64,000 nt of DNA, taken from contig NZ_CP087999.1 of NCBI RefSeq assembly GCF_021044625.1, positions 699,001 to 763,000 of the forward strand. Reading direction: 5' to 3'. The stretch is from Geomonas sp. RF6. GTDB taxonomy: Bacteria; Desulfobacterota; Desulfuromonadia; Geobacterales; Geobacteraceae. The translations under genes were made by a program, and so were the position numbers. Positions 11,988 through 21,819 of the stretch are shown here, in pieces; position 1 is the stretch's first letter, and every line of letters starts with the position of its first letter. A model generated the notes under the pieces. That model saw only the letters and a program-made list of their open reading frames with translations, was not told where the DNA came from and did not search any database.

Positions 11988-13133
11988 TCAGCTGCCCCAC
12001 TCAATGACACCGCGGTTGAAATCGACGTGGTAGCGGAACTCCTTCAGGAAGTTCATGCCGAGCAGACCCTCCGCGCCGTCGCTGCCGGAGCCGGGAAGTA
12101 TGGAAACAATTGCGCCGGGCATATGTTTCGGTCCGACTGAAATGAGGTCCGCAGTGAATTGATAGGAAGGGACAACCCTTCCGTCGGCAACGGTGGAAGT
12201 CCCTTGTTGCAGCGCATCGCGATTGATCCCAAGGCGGTCGGCGACCCCAGTGCTGATCGTGGTGACGGTGGCGCCAGTATCGAGAAGAAGCACGACCCGG
12301 GCTTCCCGGCCCTGGTAGCGCAGCGTTACCGGAACAAGGACTCTGTTTCTCGTGCAGTTCACAGGAGTTGTGGTTTTGCCATCACCGCCACTCAGTTCCC
12401 GGCCGGCAGCGATCACCCTGAATCGAGATCTAAACTGAGCCGGCACATCTGCAGGATCATTTACAAGATGGATCACGCCGCTGTCGTCGGTGTATCTGCC
12501 ATATCCACCTCCCGAGTTATCGGCAGGTGGCACATCAGGGGGCGTCGCAACAGGACTTGCAGGAGGCTCAACTCCTACAACTTCAGGCTGTTCAGCAGGA
12601 ATCGGAGCCTCGGCGGGGCGTTGAGCGGCAAGAGAAGCAACCATAGGCTTTGCCATGCCCGCAAGGAGAATGAAGCAGAAACAAATAATCAAAGCGGAGA
12701 CTAGTGTGCCGTCCACCTTTCCCAGCGCTCTGCTTCGTTGCCAGGAGGGTTCGGAAAGGTTCGCGGGGTCAGCATCCTTCCATCTATGCCTCAGCTGGTT
12801 GGCATAGATACGAAGCTTCTTCCTCAACACGACATCGTTAGTCTTCGTCACCAGCCGTTCCAGCAGGAAAACCCCTTCGGAAAAAGTGGTACAGTTGCGG
12901 ACAAATGCTATCCCTGCTGTCGTCAGCAAGTCAAGTGCAGCCTCCCGGCTTCGATGGTACTCGCCATTCCCCTCCCCCTTTTCCAGTAGAAGAGTGGCGA
13001 GATCAGCCAAGACCTTCTCCGACCGTAGCAAGGCATCAGCGGCGAATTGCTGCCTCTGCTTATCCGAGGCGGCGCAAGTGAGATTGTGCGACAGGGAGGA
13101 AGTGATGGATCGGCAGAGAGAGATTATCGGCAT
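11988..13133 (-). CDS. Membrane-anchored retropepsin-like aspartic protease
   Basis: The protein has about 381 residues: a helical N-terminal region (1-140), one membrane segment (about 145-166, TLVSALIICFCFILLAGMA), a Pro-rich linker, a DUF4124-like patch (YGRYTDDSGVIHLVND), then a retroviral-type aspartic protease domain. The catalytic motif LLLDTGATVTT is near residue 286, and the partner motif GLLGMNFL is near 360. The protease part should face the periplasm. The start is uncertain: the ATG at 13133 lacks a clear ribosome binding site, and an in-frame ATG at 13238 would overlap the gene upstream by 58 bases. Confidence 0.8.
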   Translation of the reverse strand: MPIISLCRSITSSLSHNLTCAASDKQRQQFAADALLRSEKVLADLATLLLEKGEGNGEYHRSREAALDLLTTAGIAFVRNCTTFSEGVFLLERLVTKTNDVVLRKKLRIYANQLRHRWKDADPANLSEPSWQRSRALGKVDGTLVSALIICFCFILLAGMAKPMVASLAAQRPAEAPIPAEQPEVVGVEPPASPVATPPDVPPADNSGGGYGRYTDDSGVIHLVNDPADVPAQFRSRFRVIAAGRELSGGDGKTTTPVNCTRNRVLVPVTLRYQGREARVVLLLDTGATVTTISTGVADRLGINRDALQQGTSTVADGRVVPSYQFTADLISVGPKHMPGAIVSILPGSGSDGAEGLLGMNFLKEFRYHVDFNRGVIEWGS

Positions 13134-13180
13134 AAGTTGGCAGATGGAGGCAGTGACGCTACAACGTCTTTGATAGAACG

Positions 13181-13471
13181 TTAATAGCCATGATTGAGGC
13201 TGAGGACCTTCTTGACCTTGTCGCCGCTGTCGAAGCAAATCCCCTGCATGAACTCATTCGGGCCAAAGTTGTATAACCACATCTGGTAACAGCTGGTGCC
13301 TTGGTACGATACCTTTGCAGGTTGCCCGCACTTCTGGAGAACCTCCTGCTTCGAATCCCCTTTGGTGGCGATAGCGTTACCACATCTGCATGAGTCGAAC
13401 TCGTTGACTCCGCCATACGCTGACATAGAGGACAGAATTATGAAGAGAGTGATGATGGGGAGCTTTTTCAC
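13181..13471 (-). CDS. Small secreted protein, DUF2845-like
   Basis: The 96-residue protein starts at a GTG at 13471 preceded by AAGGAGGTG at ideal spacing; an upstream ATG at 13507 has no such site. The N-terminus (KKLPIITLFIILSSMSAYG) is a signal peptide. The mature part has Cys residues in SCRCGN, KCGQP, SCYQM and GICFD, which suggests disulfides in the periplasm. It fits DUF2845, whose role is unknown. It lies just upstream of the aspartic protease gene on the same strand and may be co-transcribed with it. Confidence 0.75.
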   Translation of the reverse strand: MKKLPIITLFIILSSMSAYGGVNEFDSCRCGNAIATKGDSKQEVLQKCGQPAKVSYQGTSCYQMWLYNFGPNEFMQGICFDSGDKVKKVLSLNHGY

Positions 13472-13613
13472 CGAATATGGCACCTCCTTGTTGGTGGCGG
13501 GCAGCATACGGTAAATTTAAAAACATTTCAATAGATCGTGCAAATAAAGCTTTATTGGAGAGAGCCGTGGCGGTCGTAATCTTCCTTCTTTGCGAGAGCG
13601 GATATCGTCAGCG

Positions 13614-13949
13614 TTACAGCCGGTTCGCCTCGTTCTTGTGGTACACATCAAAGAAGATGACACTGTTGTCGCCAACCTCGTGACAAAAACCGCAGTGCCC
13701 CTCCAACTTCTTCCCTTCCTTTCGGCACAACTCGCACCAGTGATAGATGAGCCGGTAATCGCGTCGCCCTACATACTTCTTGAGCCGCCCATGATACTCG
13801 CCGTGCATCCAGCCGTCTGCGTCCGTGGGGTCGTTGAGAAGCCGGTCAATGACGCTCAGTATCCTTGCATATCCAGGCGGATCGTGTTTTTCGAGCTTAG
13901 CCATTTTTGCTGCAAATGACGGAGTGGGAAAATAGCTGAACTGCGGCAC
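13614..13949 (-). CDS. RelE/ParE-like toxin-fold protein, no antitoxin seen
   Basis: The 111-residue protein carries blocks typical of RelE-type ribosome-dependent mRNA interferases: TPSFAAKMAKLEKHDP at the start, HGRLKKYVGRRDYRLIYHW near 55-75, and VIFFDVYHKNEA at the end. I place the start at a GTG at 13949 because AAGGAG lies six bases upstream. The frame stays open to 14135 and an extended form is possible. A CxxC pair in HCGFCHEV is unusual for the family. No antitoxin-sized gene is evident on either side, so this may be a solitary or decayed module. Confidence 0.65.
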   Translation of the reverse strand: MPQFSYFPTPSFAAKMAKLEKHDPPGYARILSVIDRLLNDPTDADGWMHGEYHGRLKKYVGRRDYRLIYHWCELCRKEGKKLEGHCGFCHEVGDNSVIFFDVYHKNEANRL

Positions 13950-14399
13950 AGGTGACTCCTTCCTCAAAACTTCTGTCGCGAGAGAAATGAGGTACCTTTT
14001 TTCGCCATTGAAGTCAATATGAAGCCTGCACACCGTGGAGATCCCTCCCGGAATCTCAGCGTTACGATAATTGGTAACTTCAGACTCCCCCAGGAGCCAT
14101 CTTCTTTTCACACTCCGTCCACAATTCCGGCCCATTCCCCTGTCATCTTGAAGACAAGAGAAAGGATGATGTCATCCGTTACGAAGGATGGACCACCTCC
14201 CAACCAATGGGACGTGCTCTCCTGGCAGGCGTAAAAACCGCTTCGGCGGTGTCGTGGGCGAAAGAGGGGTGTCCTACAGCAGTCAACGACACGCCTCCCC
14301 ACAAGGCGGCATGGACGGGGCCGCGATGAAATATCGGGCATGGGACGGCTGCGGCAGTTGGTGGAGTGATTCACAGACATTTTGTTACATCACCTCTTT

Positions 14400-14433
14400 A
14401 GGCCAGTCCCCATCACGGAGAGTTGGCCTTTTT
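14400..14433 (+). terminator. Possible terminator-like hairpin upstream of the sigma-54 activator
   Basis: AGGCCA and TGGCCT flank an 18-base loop and are followed by TTTTT. The stem is short. It lies in the 617-base gap 13950-14566, which otherwise holds only a promoter candidate at 14479 and unassigned sequence. Confidence 0.3.
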
Positions 14434-14478
14434 ACTATCTCCGCTCATCGTGCATTACCACATTTGGGAATTCATCTC

Positions 14479-14507
14479 TTGACAACCCGCCCCTCCTTGA
14501 GGCTTAT
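14479..14507 (+). promoter_or_regulatory. Promoter candidate of the sigma-54 activator gene
   Basis: TTGACA at 14479-14484 is followed after 17 bp by GCTTAT, about 60 bp before the ATG at 14567. The -35 box is perfect and the -10 box is weak. Confidence 0.45.
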
Positions 14508-14566
14508 TCATTTGGTTCGGAAAGGCCAAGCATAGGCATCGGACGGAAACGGGGGGACCGGCGGGG

Positions 14567-16120
<1,554 letters not shown>

Positions 16121-16169
16121 TTTTAGCACAAGCTCCGCAGTGCAGCCGGGATCTGATTCCGTGGAGGTC

Positions 16170-16253
16170 GTAGGCCGGGATAAGCCGCAGGCGTTCCCGG
16201 CGTCGGCGCCGGCCGATGGACATGCCGGAAACGCTGCGCTTATTCCGGCCTAC
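16170..16253. repeat. Family B repeat, complete palindromic copy
   Basis: The arms GTAGGCCGGGATAAGCCGCA and GCGCTTATTCCGGCCTAC lie around a central GTCGGCGCCGGCCGATGG. A near-identical copy lies 280 bp downstream at 16450. Confidence 0.9.
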
Positions 16254-16287
16254 ATTGTCCTGCCTTGAATAGATAAGACAGTCCTAC

Positions 16288-16427
16288 TTCCCAAGCTCAG
16301 CTTGGGAATGCAGCTGCCCGCGAGGCTCCGCCTCGCCAACGGCCGCGATTCTTCGTTTCCGCTGACGCGGATGCAAAGCCGGAGCTTTGCGCCCAGGTGC
16401 CGTTCCCAAGGTGACCTTGGGAACGAG
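16288..16427. repeat. Family C repeat, composite palindrome
   Basis: It carries three successive hairpins: CCAAGCTCAGCTTGGG, GCGAGGCTCCGCCTCGC and GTTCCCAAGGTGACCTTGGG, with a GCTGACGCGGATGC spacer. Two other copies lie at 42287 and 54053. With the family B copies on both sides it fills the gap between the activator and aor. Confidence 0.85.
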
Positions 16428-16449
16428 CAATCATGGGTTCCTCGAGGTC

Positions 16450-16533
16450 GTAGGCCGGGATAAGCCGCAGGCGTTCCCGGCGTCGGCGACAGCCGATGGA
16501 CATGCCGGAAACGCTCCGCTTATTCCGGCCTAC
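16450..16533. repeat. Family B repeat, complete palindromic copy
   Basis: It is nearly identical to the copy at 16170 and is set between the family C repeat and the aor terminator. Confidence 0.9.
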
Positions 16534-16537
16534 AAGA

Positions 16538-16583
16538 TAAAAAAAATCCCGGTGTGGGGGGAGCCACACCGGGATTCTTTTTG
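16538..16583 (-). terminator. Bidirectional terminator of aor
   Basis: A perfect stem AATCCCGGTGTGG/CCACACCGGGATT is flanked by an A-run on one side and a T-run on the other. On the minus strand it ends 22 bases after the aor stop. Confidence 0.9.
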
Positions 16584-16604
16584 TGCCGACGCTCTTGGAG
16601 CTTT

Positions 16605-18335
16605 CTAGAAGTTCCAGAACTCGTCGATTTCCGCGTCGGAGAAGTCCCAGATCGCGTTGTGCGGTGCGACCGGGTCGAGGGAGAAGAACTCCGGCAGACG
16701 GTCGTGAGCGTTGTTCATCCCCGCTGCGAGGTTGAAGGCGCGCTCGGTCTTCAGAACGGATTTGCCGAGGGCAATGACGTCGTCGCCGGTCAGGTTGATG
16801 CCGAAACGGGCATTGATCATCTCGATCAGGGCCGGGAGGCACTCCGGTACGTCGAGAGCCGGGAAGGCGACGAAGATGCACATACCGGTGGAGTCAACGG
16901 CTGCGGTTGCGATCTGCAGGTTACGGGAGAGCTCGACCTGCCCTTCTTTCTTCAGCGGGTCGACAAAGCCGCCGACGTTGAGGATGTTGGTGGCGATGGT
17001 GTAACCGGAGGTGTGGTCGGCACCCATGGTGGAGGTTGCGTAGGTGATGCCGATACCCTTGACGGAACGCGGGTCGTACGCCGGGATCCCCTGGTTCTTG
17101 ACGACCGGGCAACGGGTGATGCCGTAGGTGCGGCCGACGGAGCCGGTGCCGTTGCCGAGGACACGCCCGAGCGGGGTCCCCTTGGCGATTTCTTCGGTCA
17201 GCAGCCTGTGCACTGCCTTGCCGTCGCCCCACGGAAGGATCCCTGCTTCCATGGCAACTGCAAACATGACGACGCCCTCGATGGAGTCGATCCCGATGTC
17301 GTCCATCAGGTTGTCGGCCTTCGCGATGTCATCGAGGCAGCTAACGAGGCAGTTGGCGCCGAGGCCCCAGATCGTCTCGTATTCAAAGCCGGAGGTGAGG
17401 TACTTGGAGTCCTTGTCGACATAAACCTGGGAGCACTGGATGATGCACCCTGCATGGCAGCCGTGCTTCGGCTTCCCGCCGCGGGCCACGATCGTGTCGT
17501 GCATCGTCTCGCCGGAGAACTTGTCGTGATCCTCGCACTGGCCGTAGGTGAAGTTGCGCGTCGGCAGCCCCCCCGCCTCGTTCAGGATGTTCACCAGGAT
17601 GTTCGTGCCGAAGGTCGGGAGACCCTGGCCGGAAACCGGGTGATCGAGAAGGGCCTTGGCGAAGGTGCGTGCTGCAGCCTTGAACTTCTCCGGCTCGGCA
17701 ACCGGTACCGCGCCTGCGCCGGTCTCATCAACGGTGATGTACTTGATCTTCTTGGAGCCCATGACTGCGCCGAGGCCGCCGCGGCCATGGCTGCGGATCT
17801 TGGAGTCCGGATCCTTTACGGAGATGTTGGCGGAGGTCATCATGAACTCGCCAGCCTGGCCGATGGTGAGGATGCCGATCTTCTTGTCGAACTTCGCCTC
17901 GAGGGCTTCGACGACGGCAAAGTTACCTTTGCCCAGCAGTTCCGTCTCCTCGTTGATGACGATGCTGTCCTTGGTGACGTGAAGGTTGTACCACTTGTTG
18001 TCCTTCGGCATCCCCTCGATGATGATCGCCTTGATCCCCATGCGGACGAGTTTCTGCGCCACGGTGCCGCCGGCGTTCGACTCCTTGATGCCGCCGGTCA
18101 GCGGGGACTTGGCGCCAGCGGAGAGGCGGCCGCTGTTGGCGGCTGCGGTGCCGGAGAGCAGGCCCGGTGCGAAGACCAGCTTGTTGTTCGGACCGAGTGC
18201 GTCACAGGTCGGGGTAACCTCTTCCGCGACGATCGTCGAGGTAAGGGCGCGGCCACCGAGGGGAACCCAGGCGGCGGGTACCGGCTCAACCTTGAAGCTC
18301 TTGTCGGTCATGTTCAGGCGAAAAATTTTGTCCAT
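16605..18335 (-). CDS. aor: Aldehyde:ferredoxin oxidoreductase (tungsten family)
   Basis: This 576-residue cytosolic enzyme belongs to the tungstopterin AOR family, which oxidises aldehydes to acids with ferredoxin or reduces acids in reverse. The N-terminal domain shows GGRALTSTI and NKLVFAPGLLSGT. The Cys cluster HGCHAGCIIQC near residue 290, plus a later Cys in GANCLVS, fits the 4Fe-4S site next to the pterin. The start at 18335 has AGGGAGATGGAGC before it; 43 upstream in-frame residues are unlike the family and were excluded. A 195-nt leader and a sigma-54 promoter at 18543-18557 precede it. The substrate is unknown. Confidence 0.92.
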   Translation of the reverse strand: MDKIFRLNMTDKSFKVEPVPAAWVPLGGRALTSTIVAEEVTPTCDALGPNNKLVFAPGLLSGTAAANSGRLSAGAKSPLTGGIKESNAGGTVAQKLVRMGIKAIIIEGMPKDNKWYNLHVTKDSIVINEETELLGKGNFAVVEALEAKFDKKIGILTIGQAGEFMMTSANISVKDPDSKIRSHGRGGLGAVMGSKKIKYITVDETGAGAVPVAEPEKFKAAARTFAKALLDHPVSGQGLPTFGTNILVNILNEAGGLPTRNFTYGQCEDHDKFSGETMHDTIVARGGKPKHGCHAGCIIQCSQVYVDKDSKYLTSGFEYETIWGLGANCLVSCLDDIAKADNLMDDIGIDSIEGVVMFAVAMEAGILPWGDGKAVHRLLTEEIAKGTPLGRVLGNGTGSVGRTYGITRCPVVKNQGIPAYDPRSVKGIGITYATSTMGADHTSGYTIATNILNVGGFVDPLKKEGQVELSRNLQIATAAVDSTGMCIFVAFPALDVPECLPALIEMINARFGINLTGDDVIALGKSVLKTERAFNLAAGMNNAHDRLPEFFSLDPVAPHNAIWDFSDAEIDEFWNF

Positions 18336-18542
18336 GCTCCATCTCCCTATCTTTCGTTTTATTTTCCGCGCGAGCGGATTTGCTCCTTTCCGAAAGGGAG
18401 GCCACGCCGTTTCCAACGAAACCCGTTGGCCGGGCGCCATGAGGTTTACCCTGTTAGGACGCACGGCTCGGAGGCAAAGTGAATAACTTCATGCTCGTCC
18501 GTCTGACATCACCAATCCGGTACTGCCAGCCGGTGCTATAAA

Positions 18543-18557
18543 GCCATTACTGTGCCA
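18543..18557 (-). promoter_or_regulatory. Sigma-54 (-24/-12) promoter of aor
   Basis: Read on the minus strand, TGGCAC-AGTAA-TGGC keeps the GG and GC dinucleotides at the required 12-bp start-to-start spacing; the only clear departure is TGGC for TTGC at -12. Transcription would start near 18531, about 195 nt before the aor ATG. Confidence 0.75.
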
Positions 18558-18610
18558 GCGTGAAGATCTCTTCAGGTTCAGCAACTTGAGTATGAGCGCG
18601 CAAGGCGGGT

Positions 18611-18675
18611 TGAAATATCTGGCGGTATACAATGAAATATTTGGCGGCAAATTATGTATATGCCAAATATTTCAT
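18611..18675 (-). promoter_or_regulatory. Enhancer-like array upstream of aor (three copies)
   Basis: Three copies of TGAAATATTTGGCG lie 54-118 bp upstream of the sigma-54 -24 box: 18611-18625 (one mismatch), 18633-18647, and an inverted copy at 18661-18674. Copies one and two are 22 bp apart, about two helical turns. Copies two and three form a 14-bp inverted repeat with a 16-bp loop. The layout is that of a bacterial enhancer-binding-protein site. Confidence 0.75.
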
Positions 18676-18827
18676 TTGCTACTCTGTGGATGTTGAGTGG
18701 AGAGGCAGGAGATGGCAAAGCCCGACAACCGGTAGGCGGAGTCGGGCTCAGGGAGCTGTTTTCGGGGAGGAGGATTCCTGCGGACAGGAATCGGCGCTGT
18801 GGGCGAAGTTACCAGGAACCTTCCTTC

Positions 18828-19766
18828 TTACCGCGACATGGCGACCTTTTTGTCGACCTCTTTCGTCCCCAAAAGTACCCGCAACTCGTCGGCAACAGAC
18901 TGAATGAGCGACATGTGGCTTTGGCTGGCGGGATCCTTCGTTTCGGGGTGCCTGCCGGTGAATTCGCAGTAACTGGCCAGAATCACCACCCGCTGGAACT
19001 CCAGGGGAATGACATCACCGGCGAAGGCCCGGAGCGCCTCGTCATAGCTCATCCCCTTTTGAAAGCACTCCCGCGCGCGCTCAAACTGCCTTTCGAGCTG
19101 CTCCCTCTGGACGCGCACATGCGCCAGCGTGCCTGCCTCGCCATGTCCGGGGACGTAGACCTCCGCCTCGAACGATTCGAGGAGCTTGTAGTGGGCGATC
19201 GTCTGGCTGACATGCCCCTCGAGGGGGAGCGGCGGCATCCCCTTCAGGAATACGTCTCCGCAGAAGGCGATCTTTTCAGACGGTAGATAAACCACCACGT
19301 CCGATTCCGAGTGCCCCGCTCCCAGCTCGATCACCCGCACTTCTCGCGCCCCCTGATACAGGGAGAATGTCCCGCGAAAGCACATATCCTGCACGGTGTA
19401 CCGGCCGCCGCTGAAATCGAACTCCGGGAAAAACTTGGCGTAGGAGGCCGAGTGCTCCCCCTGGAGTTCCAGATTCGCCTTCGTCTGCTCCCGCCCCGAG
19501 TGAGTAGTGATGACCGTGGCCTCCGGAAAGAGGTGATTGGTGTAGACGTGGTCGGCGTGGGAGTGGGTATTGATCAGGAAACGGATCGGCTTGTCCGTCA
19601 CCCGCCGGATTTCCGACAGGAGGTTTTTCGTCATGGCCGCATTTGCGAGGCTGTCGACGACGATGACGTCCTTGTCGCCAACGATGACCCCCGCATTGCT
19701 GTACCAGACTAGAGGCGGCTGCAGGAACGCGTAGACATCTTTCGCCAATTCTCTGAATTCATACAC
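18828..19766 (-). CDS. MBL-fold metallohydrolase
   Basis: The protein has 312 residues with the metallo-beta-lactamase metal motif NTHSHADH near residue 70, a further His in GAGHSESDVV near 165, and GHGEAGT near 210. These residues bind two metal ions. Such proteins hydrolyse thioesters, lactones or phosphoesters or act as flavin-linked oxidoreductases; the substrate cannot be told. The start is a GTG at 19766 with GGAGG six bases upstream, a better start than the ATG at 19823. It lies upstream of aor on the same strand, with the sigma-54 promoter between them. Confidence 0.85.
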   Translation of the reverse strand: MYEFRELAKDVYAFLQPPLVWYSNAGVIVGDKDVIVVDSLANAAMTKNLLSEIRRVTDKPIRFLINTHSHADHVYTNHLFPEATVITTHSGREQTKANLELQGEHSASYAKFFPEFDFSGGRYTVQDMCFRGTFSLYQGAREVRVIELGAGHSESDVVVYLPSEKIAFCGDVFLKGMPPLPLEGHVSQTIAHYKLLESFEAEVYVPGHGEAGTLAHVRVQREQLERQFERARECFQKGMSYDEALRAFAGDVIPLEFQRVVILASYCEFTGRHPETKDPASQSHMSLIQSVADELRVLLGTKEVDKKVAMSR

Positions 19767-19896
19767 GGTGCACCTCCTATTGCAGATCACTTTTCCATGC
19801 AACTTCCAGCGCCGATGGGACACCCTCTCGTTCCTGCTTACGATGCGGCAAATCCTGCCTTCACTTCAGACTACCGATGGCTGCGTCCTGTTTCTA

Positions 19897-20523
19897 TTAC
19901 ATGGAGCCCGGCACAGCTTGAGGTTCCTGTACCGGCATCGATTCCTCGACCAGATGGCCTTGCAGGAAGACCGCCTGCTCGAGGGTGCGAAAGAACTGCT
20001 GGTAGATTAAGGGATCCTCCACCTCCTGCAGGTAGAACTGCGCGCTCGCCCTGACCACGGACTGCTTTTCGTTACGCCTGCGCACCGTGACCGTCAGGCG
20101 GACGATATTGCTGCGCTGCCAGAACGGTCCCCACGTGCGGAATCCCTTGCTGAGGATGAGAAGTGAGCCGCCGTCATACAGGTGATAAGACGGCTCGTAC
20201 CGGTCGCCGGCGAGAGGGTGCTCCAGCGGCAGAAAGAGCCGCCCCGAGACGACGCCCAGATCCTCGTCTGCGACCTCCACCATCAGGTTGAGATCCTGCA
20301 TAGTAGAGATGATCGCTTCGACGATGCGGCGCCTGTCGGTACTATCGAAGATGCGGCTTTGCGCGGAGCGGAGTTTCACCTGGCTCGTATGCGCCGCCGA
20401 AATCTGGGTGCGCGAGTCCCACTGGTTTTCATGCCGCCATTCGTACGGGGAGGGGCACCCCAGGAGCACGAGGAAAAGCCCGACGAGAAATGGGCGGATG
20501 AGCACAGGAGGTAGCAATGGCAT
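19897..20523 (-). CDS. Lipoprotein, member of a paralogous set
   Basis: This 208-residue predicted lipoprotein has a hydrophobic N-terminus ending in the lipobox LLGC near residue 22. The core reads SQVKLRSAQSRIFDSTDRRR, then IVEAIISTMQDLNLMVEVA. The same pattern (xxKLRxxQSxxF, then a short helix with xxxLQDLxF) occurs in the next upstream gene at 20530, and the ending IYQQFFRTLEQAVFLQ matches that gene and the broken copy at 20969. The three are paralogues. The role is unknown; an outer-membrane or periplasmic structural role is a guess. The gene ends the four-lipoprotein run. Confidence 0.75.
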   Translation of the reverse strand: MPLLPPVLIRPFLVGLFLVLLGCPSPYEWRHENQWDSRTQISAAHTSQVKLRSAQSRIFDSTDRRRIVEAIISTMQDLNLMVEVADEDLGVVSGRLFLPLEHPLAGDRYEPSYHLYDGGSLLILSKGFRTWGPFWQRSNIVRLTVTVRRRNEKQSVVRASAQFYLQEVEDPLIYQQFFRTLEQAVFLQGHLVEESMPVQEPQAVPGSM

Positions 20524-20529
20524 CGCCGG

Positions 20530-20958
20530 CTATTCCTTGGTGACAAAGAGTGATCTCTCAAGGGTCGCGAAGAAGTTTTGGTATACCTTGGGGTCATCGA
20601 TCGGCTTGTTGTTGTAGATCGCATTGGCCCGCACGATCATCTTCCGGTTCTCCTGCTGCCGCACCGTTACCGTGACTCCCACGACATCCGTGTATTCGGC
20701 GAACCGGACGGCGGTGATGAGCCCCAGCGGCTCGTTTGCGCGCTCTATGATGAAGCCGAGATCCTGCAGAGCGGAGATAACGCCGCGCATGGCCACCGTG
20801 CGGTCCGCCACCTCAAAAGCCTTCGACTGCACGGCGCGCAGTTTCATCTGCGCGTCGGTCGGCGCAAGGAGATCCTGGCCTGGCTGCGGAGCCGCGCACC
20901 CCTGCGCCAGCAGAAAGCCCGCCAGGAGTGCGGCCGCTGGAGATAACCTCTTTTTCAT
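20530..20958 (-). CDS. Lipoprotein, member of a paralogous set
   Basis: The 142-residue protein starts at 20958 with MKKRLSPAAALLAGFLLAQG followed by the lipobox Cys. The core AQMKLRAVQSKAFEVADRT and the end VYQNFFATLERSLFV match the downstream gene at 19897. It is only six bases upstream of that gene and surely co-transcribed. The function is unknown. I preferred this start over an ATG at 21015 because it places the signal peptide at the N-terminus. Confidence 0.8.
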   Translation of the reverse strand: MKKRLSPAAALLAGFLLAQGCAAPQPGQDLLAPTDAQMKLRAVQSKAFEVADRTVAMRGVISALQDLGFIIERANEPLGLITAVRFAEYTDVVGVTVTVRQQENRKMIVRANAIYNNKPIDDPKVYQNFFATLERSLFVTKE

Positions 20959-20968
20959 GCCCACCACC

Positions 20969-21359
20969 CTAGAGTGTGAATGCCTCGAGGAACAGAGCCT
21001 TGGAGAGTCCGGCAAAAAAGAGCTGGTAAACCTCGGGGTCTGAAATCATCTCCATCTTCTGTTCGCCGGGGAGGATTGCCTGGCGCTCGACCCACCCGTC
21101 CCCCTTCCATACCACGCAGTAGAAAGTGACGCGCACCTCGTGGCGGGTGCCGCCGGCGTTGACGGGGGTGGCGACGAGGACAGCGGATATCTTCTGCTGC
21201 AAGTCCACAGGCATGCGGACGTAGCCGCCGCCTGGCAGGACTTTCCTCACTCAGCTCGAAAAACGCCGTCTGCTGCATATGGGACGCGCAGCCAGAGAGA
21301 GAGGCAGAGGCAGCCAGAGCGGCAGCGGCATAGAGGATGCGCAAGGAGTTACTCGCCAC
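20969..21359 (-). pseudogene. Frameshifted third lipoprotein of the set
   Basis: A signal peptide with lipobox (ILYAAAALAASASLSGC, from a GTG at 21359 or TTG at 21344) runs through MQQTAFFELSEE in one frame. The rest, from VLPGGGYVRMPVDLQQKI to VYQLFFAGLSKALFLEAF, lies in another frame, with the shift near 21240-21250. The C-terminal ending matches the two neighbours (VYQxFFxxLxxxLF). Either a single-base indel has broken the gene or the sequence has an error there. The intact product would have about 127 residues. Confidence 0.7.
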
Positions 21360-21411
21360 CGCCAGAAGGTGACCAGCGTGATCCCGCCGGGCGTGACGCC
21401 GCGCTCCGCGT

Positions 21412-21819
21412 TCAGAACTGGGTGGCATTGTAGGCGAAGTCGCGAACCTTCTTCTCCTCATCGAATTTGATGATGATTGTGAGGGTACGCTGCCGGGTCG
21501 AGCTGGTGCCGGATTCGGTGCCGCCGCCGGCGACGACAAGCGTCCCGTAAGAGGATTGGGATGAGTCGATCCGATCGCTGGACACCTTGTCGTAAACCCA
21601 CACTTCCCGCCGCTGTTCGTCAGTCGTCACGATATTTGGTGATCCCAGAGCCTCGACCACCTGAGCCGCGCTCATTCCCATCTTAATTTCCCTTTGCACC
21701 TTTCCGACTGTCAGCCGGTCTCCGTCCAGCTCCTTGCTGGGGGCGCCACGGACAGGTGTTTGGGCGGTGCACGCAGCAGTCGTTAAGAGTAAAAGACCGA
21801 GCACCAGAACATGCCTCAT
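21412..21819 (-). CDS. SmpA/OmlA (BamE)-like lipoprotein
   Basis: The 135-residue lipoprotein starts MRHVLVLGLLLLTTAAC with a lipobox at residue 17. The middle reads KMGMSAAQVVEALGSPNIVTT, then REVWVYD, the SmpA/OmlA fold pattern shared with BamE. The middle also has a Ser/Gly-rich stretch, and the end returns to IIIKFDEEKKVRDFAY. GGAGGAG stands before the ATG at 21819. It is the first gene of the four-lipoprotein run. True BamE acts in outer-membrane protein assembly, but many proteins with this domain do other jobs, so the role is open. Confidence 0.85.
   Translation of the reverse strand: MRHVLVLGLLLLTTAACTAQTPVRGAPSKELDGDRLTVGKVQREIKMGMSAAQVVEALGSPNIVTTDEQRREVWVYDKVSSDRIDSSQSSYGTLVVAGGGTESGTSSTRQRTLTIIIKFDEEKKVRDFAYNATQF

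Noticed and set aside
13133-13238. Extended N-terminus of the aspartic protease from the ATG at 13238
   Set aside because: It would overlap the small secreted-protein gene by 58 bases and the added residues look non-coding, though the shorter start also lacks a clear ribosome binding site.
14188-14535. A 115-codon plus frame in the gap before the sigma-54 activator
   Set aside because: It has no start site of quality and no recognisable pattern, and the composition is unlike the neighbours.
16554-18482. A 642-codon plus-strand frame opposite aor
   Set aside because: The opposite strand carries a clear aldehyde:ferredoxin oxidoreductase; the plus frame has His/Asp/Val-rich shadow composition.
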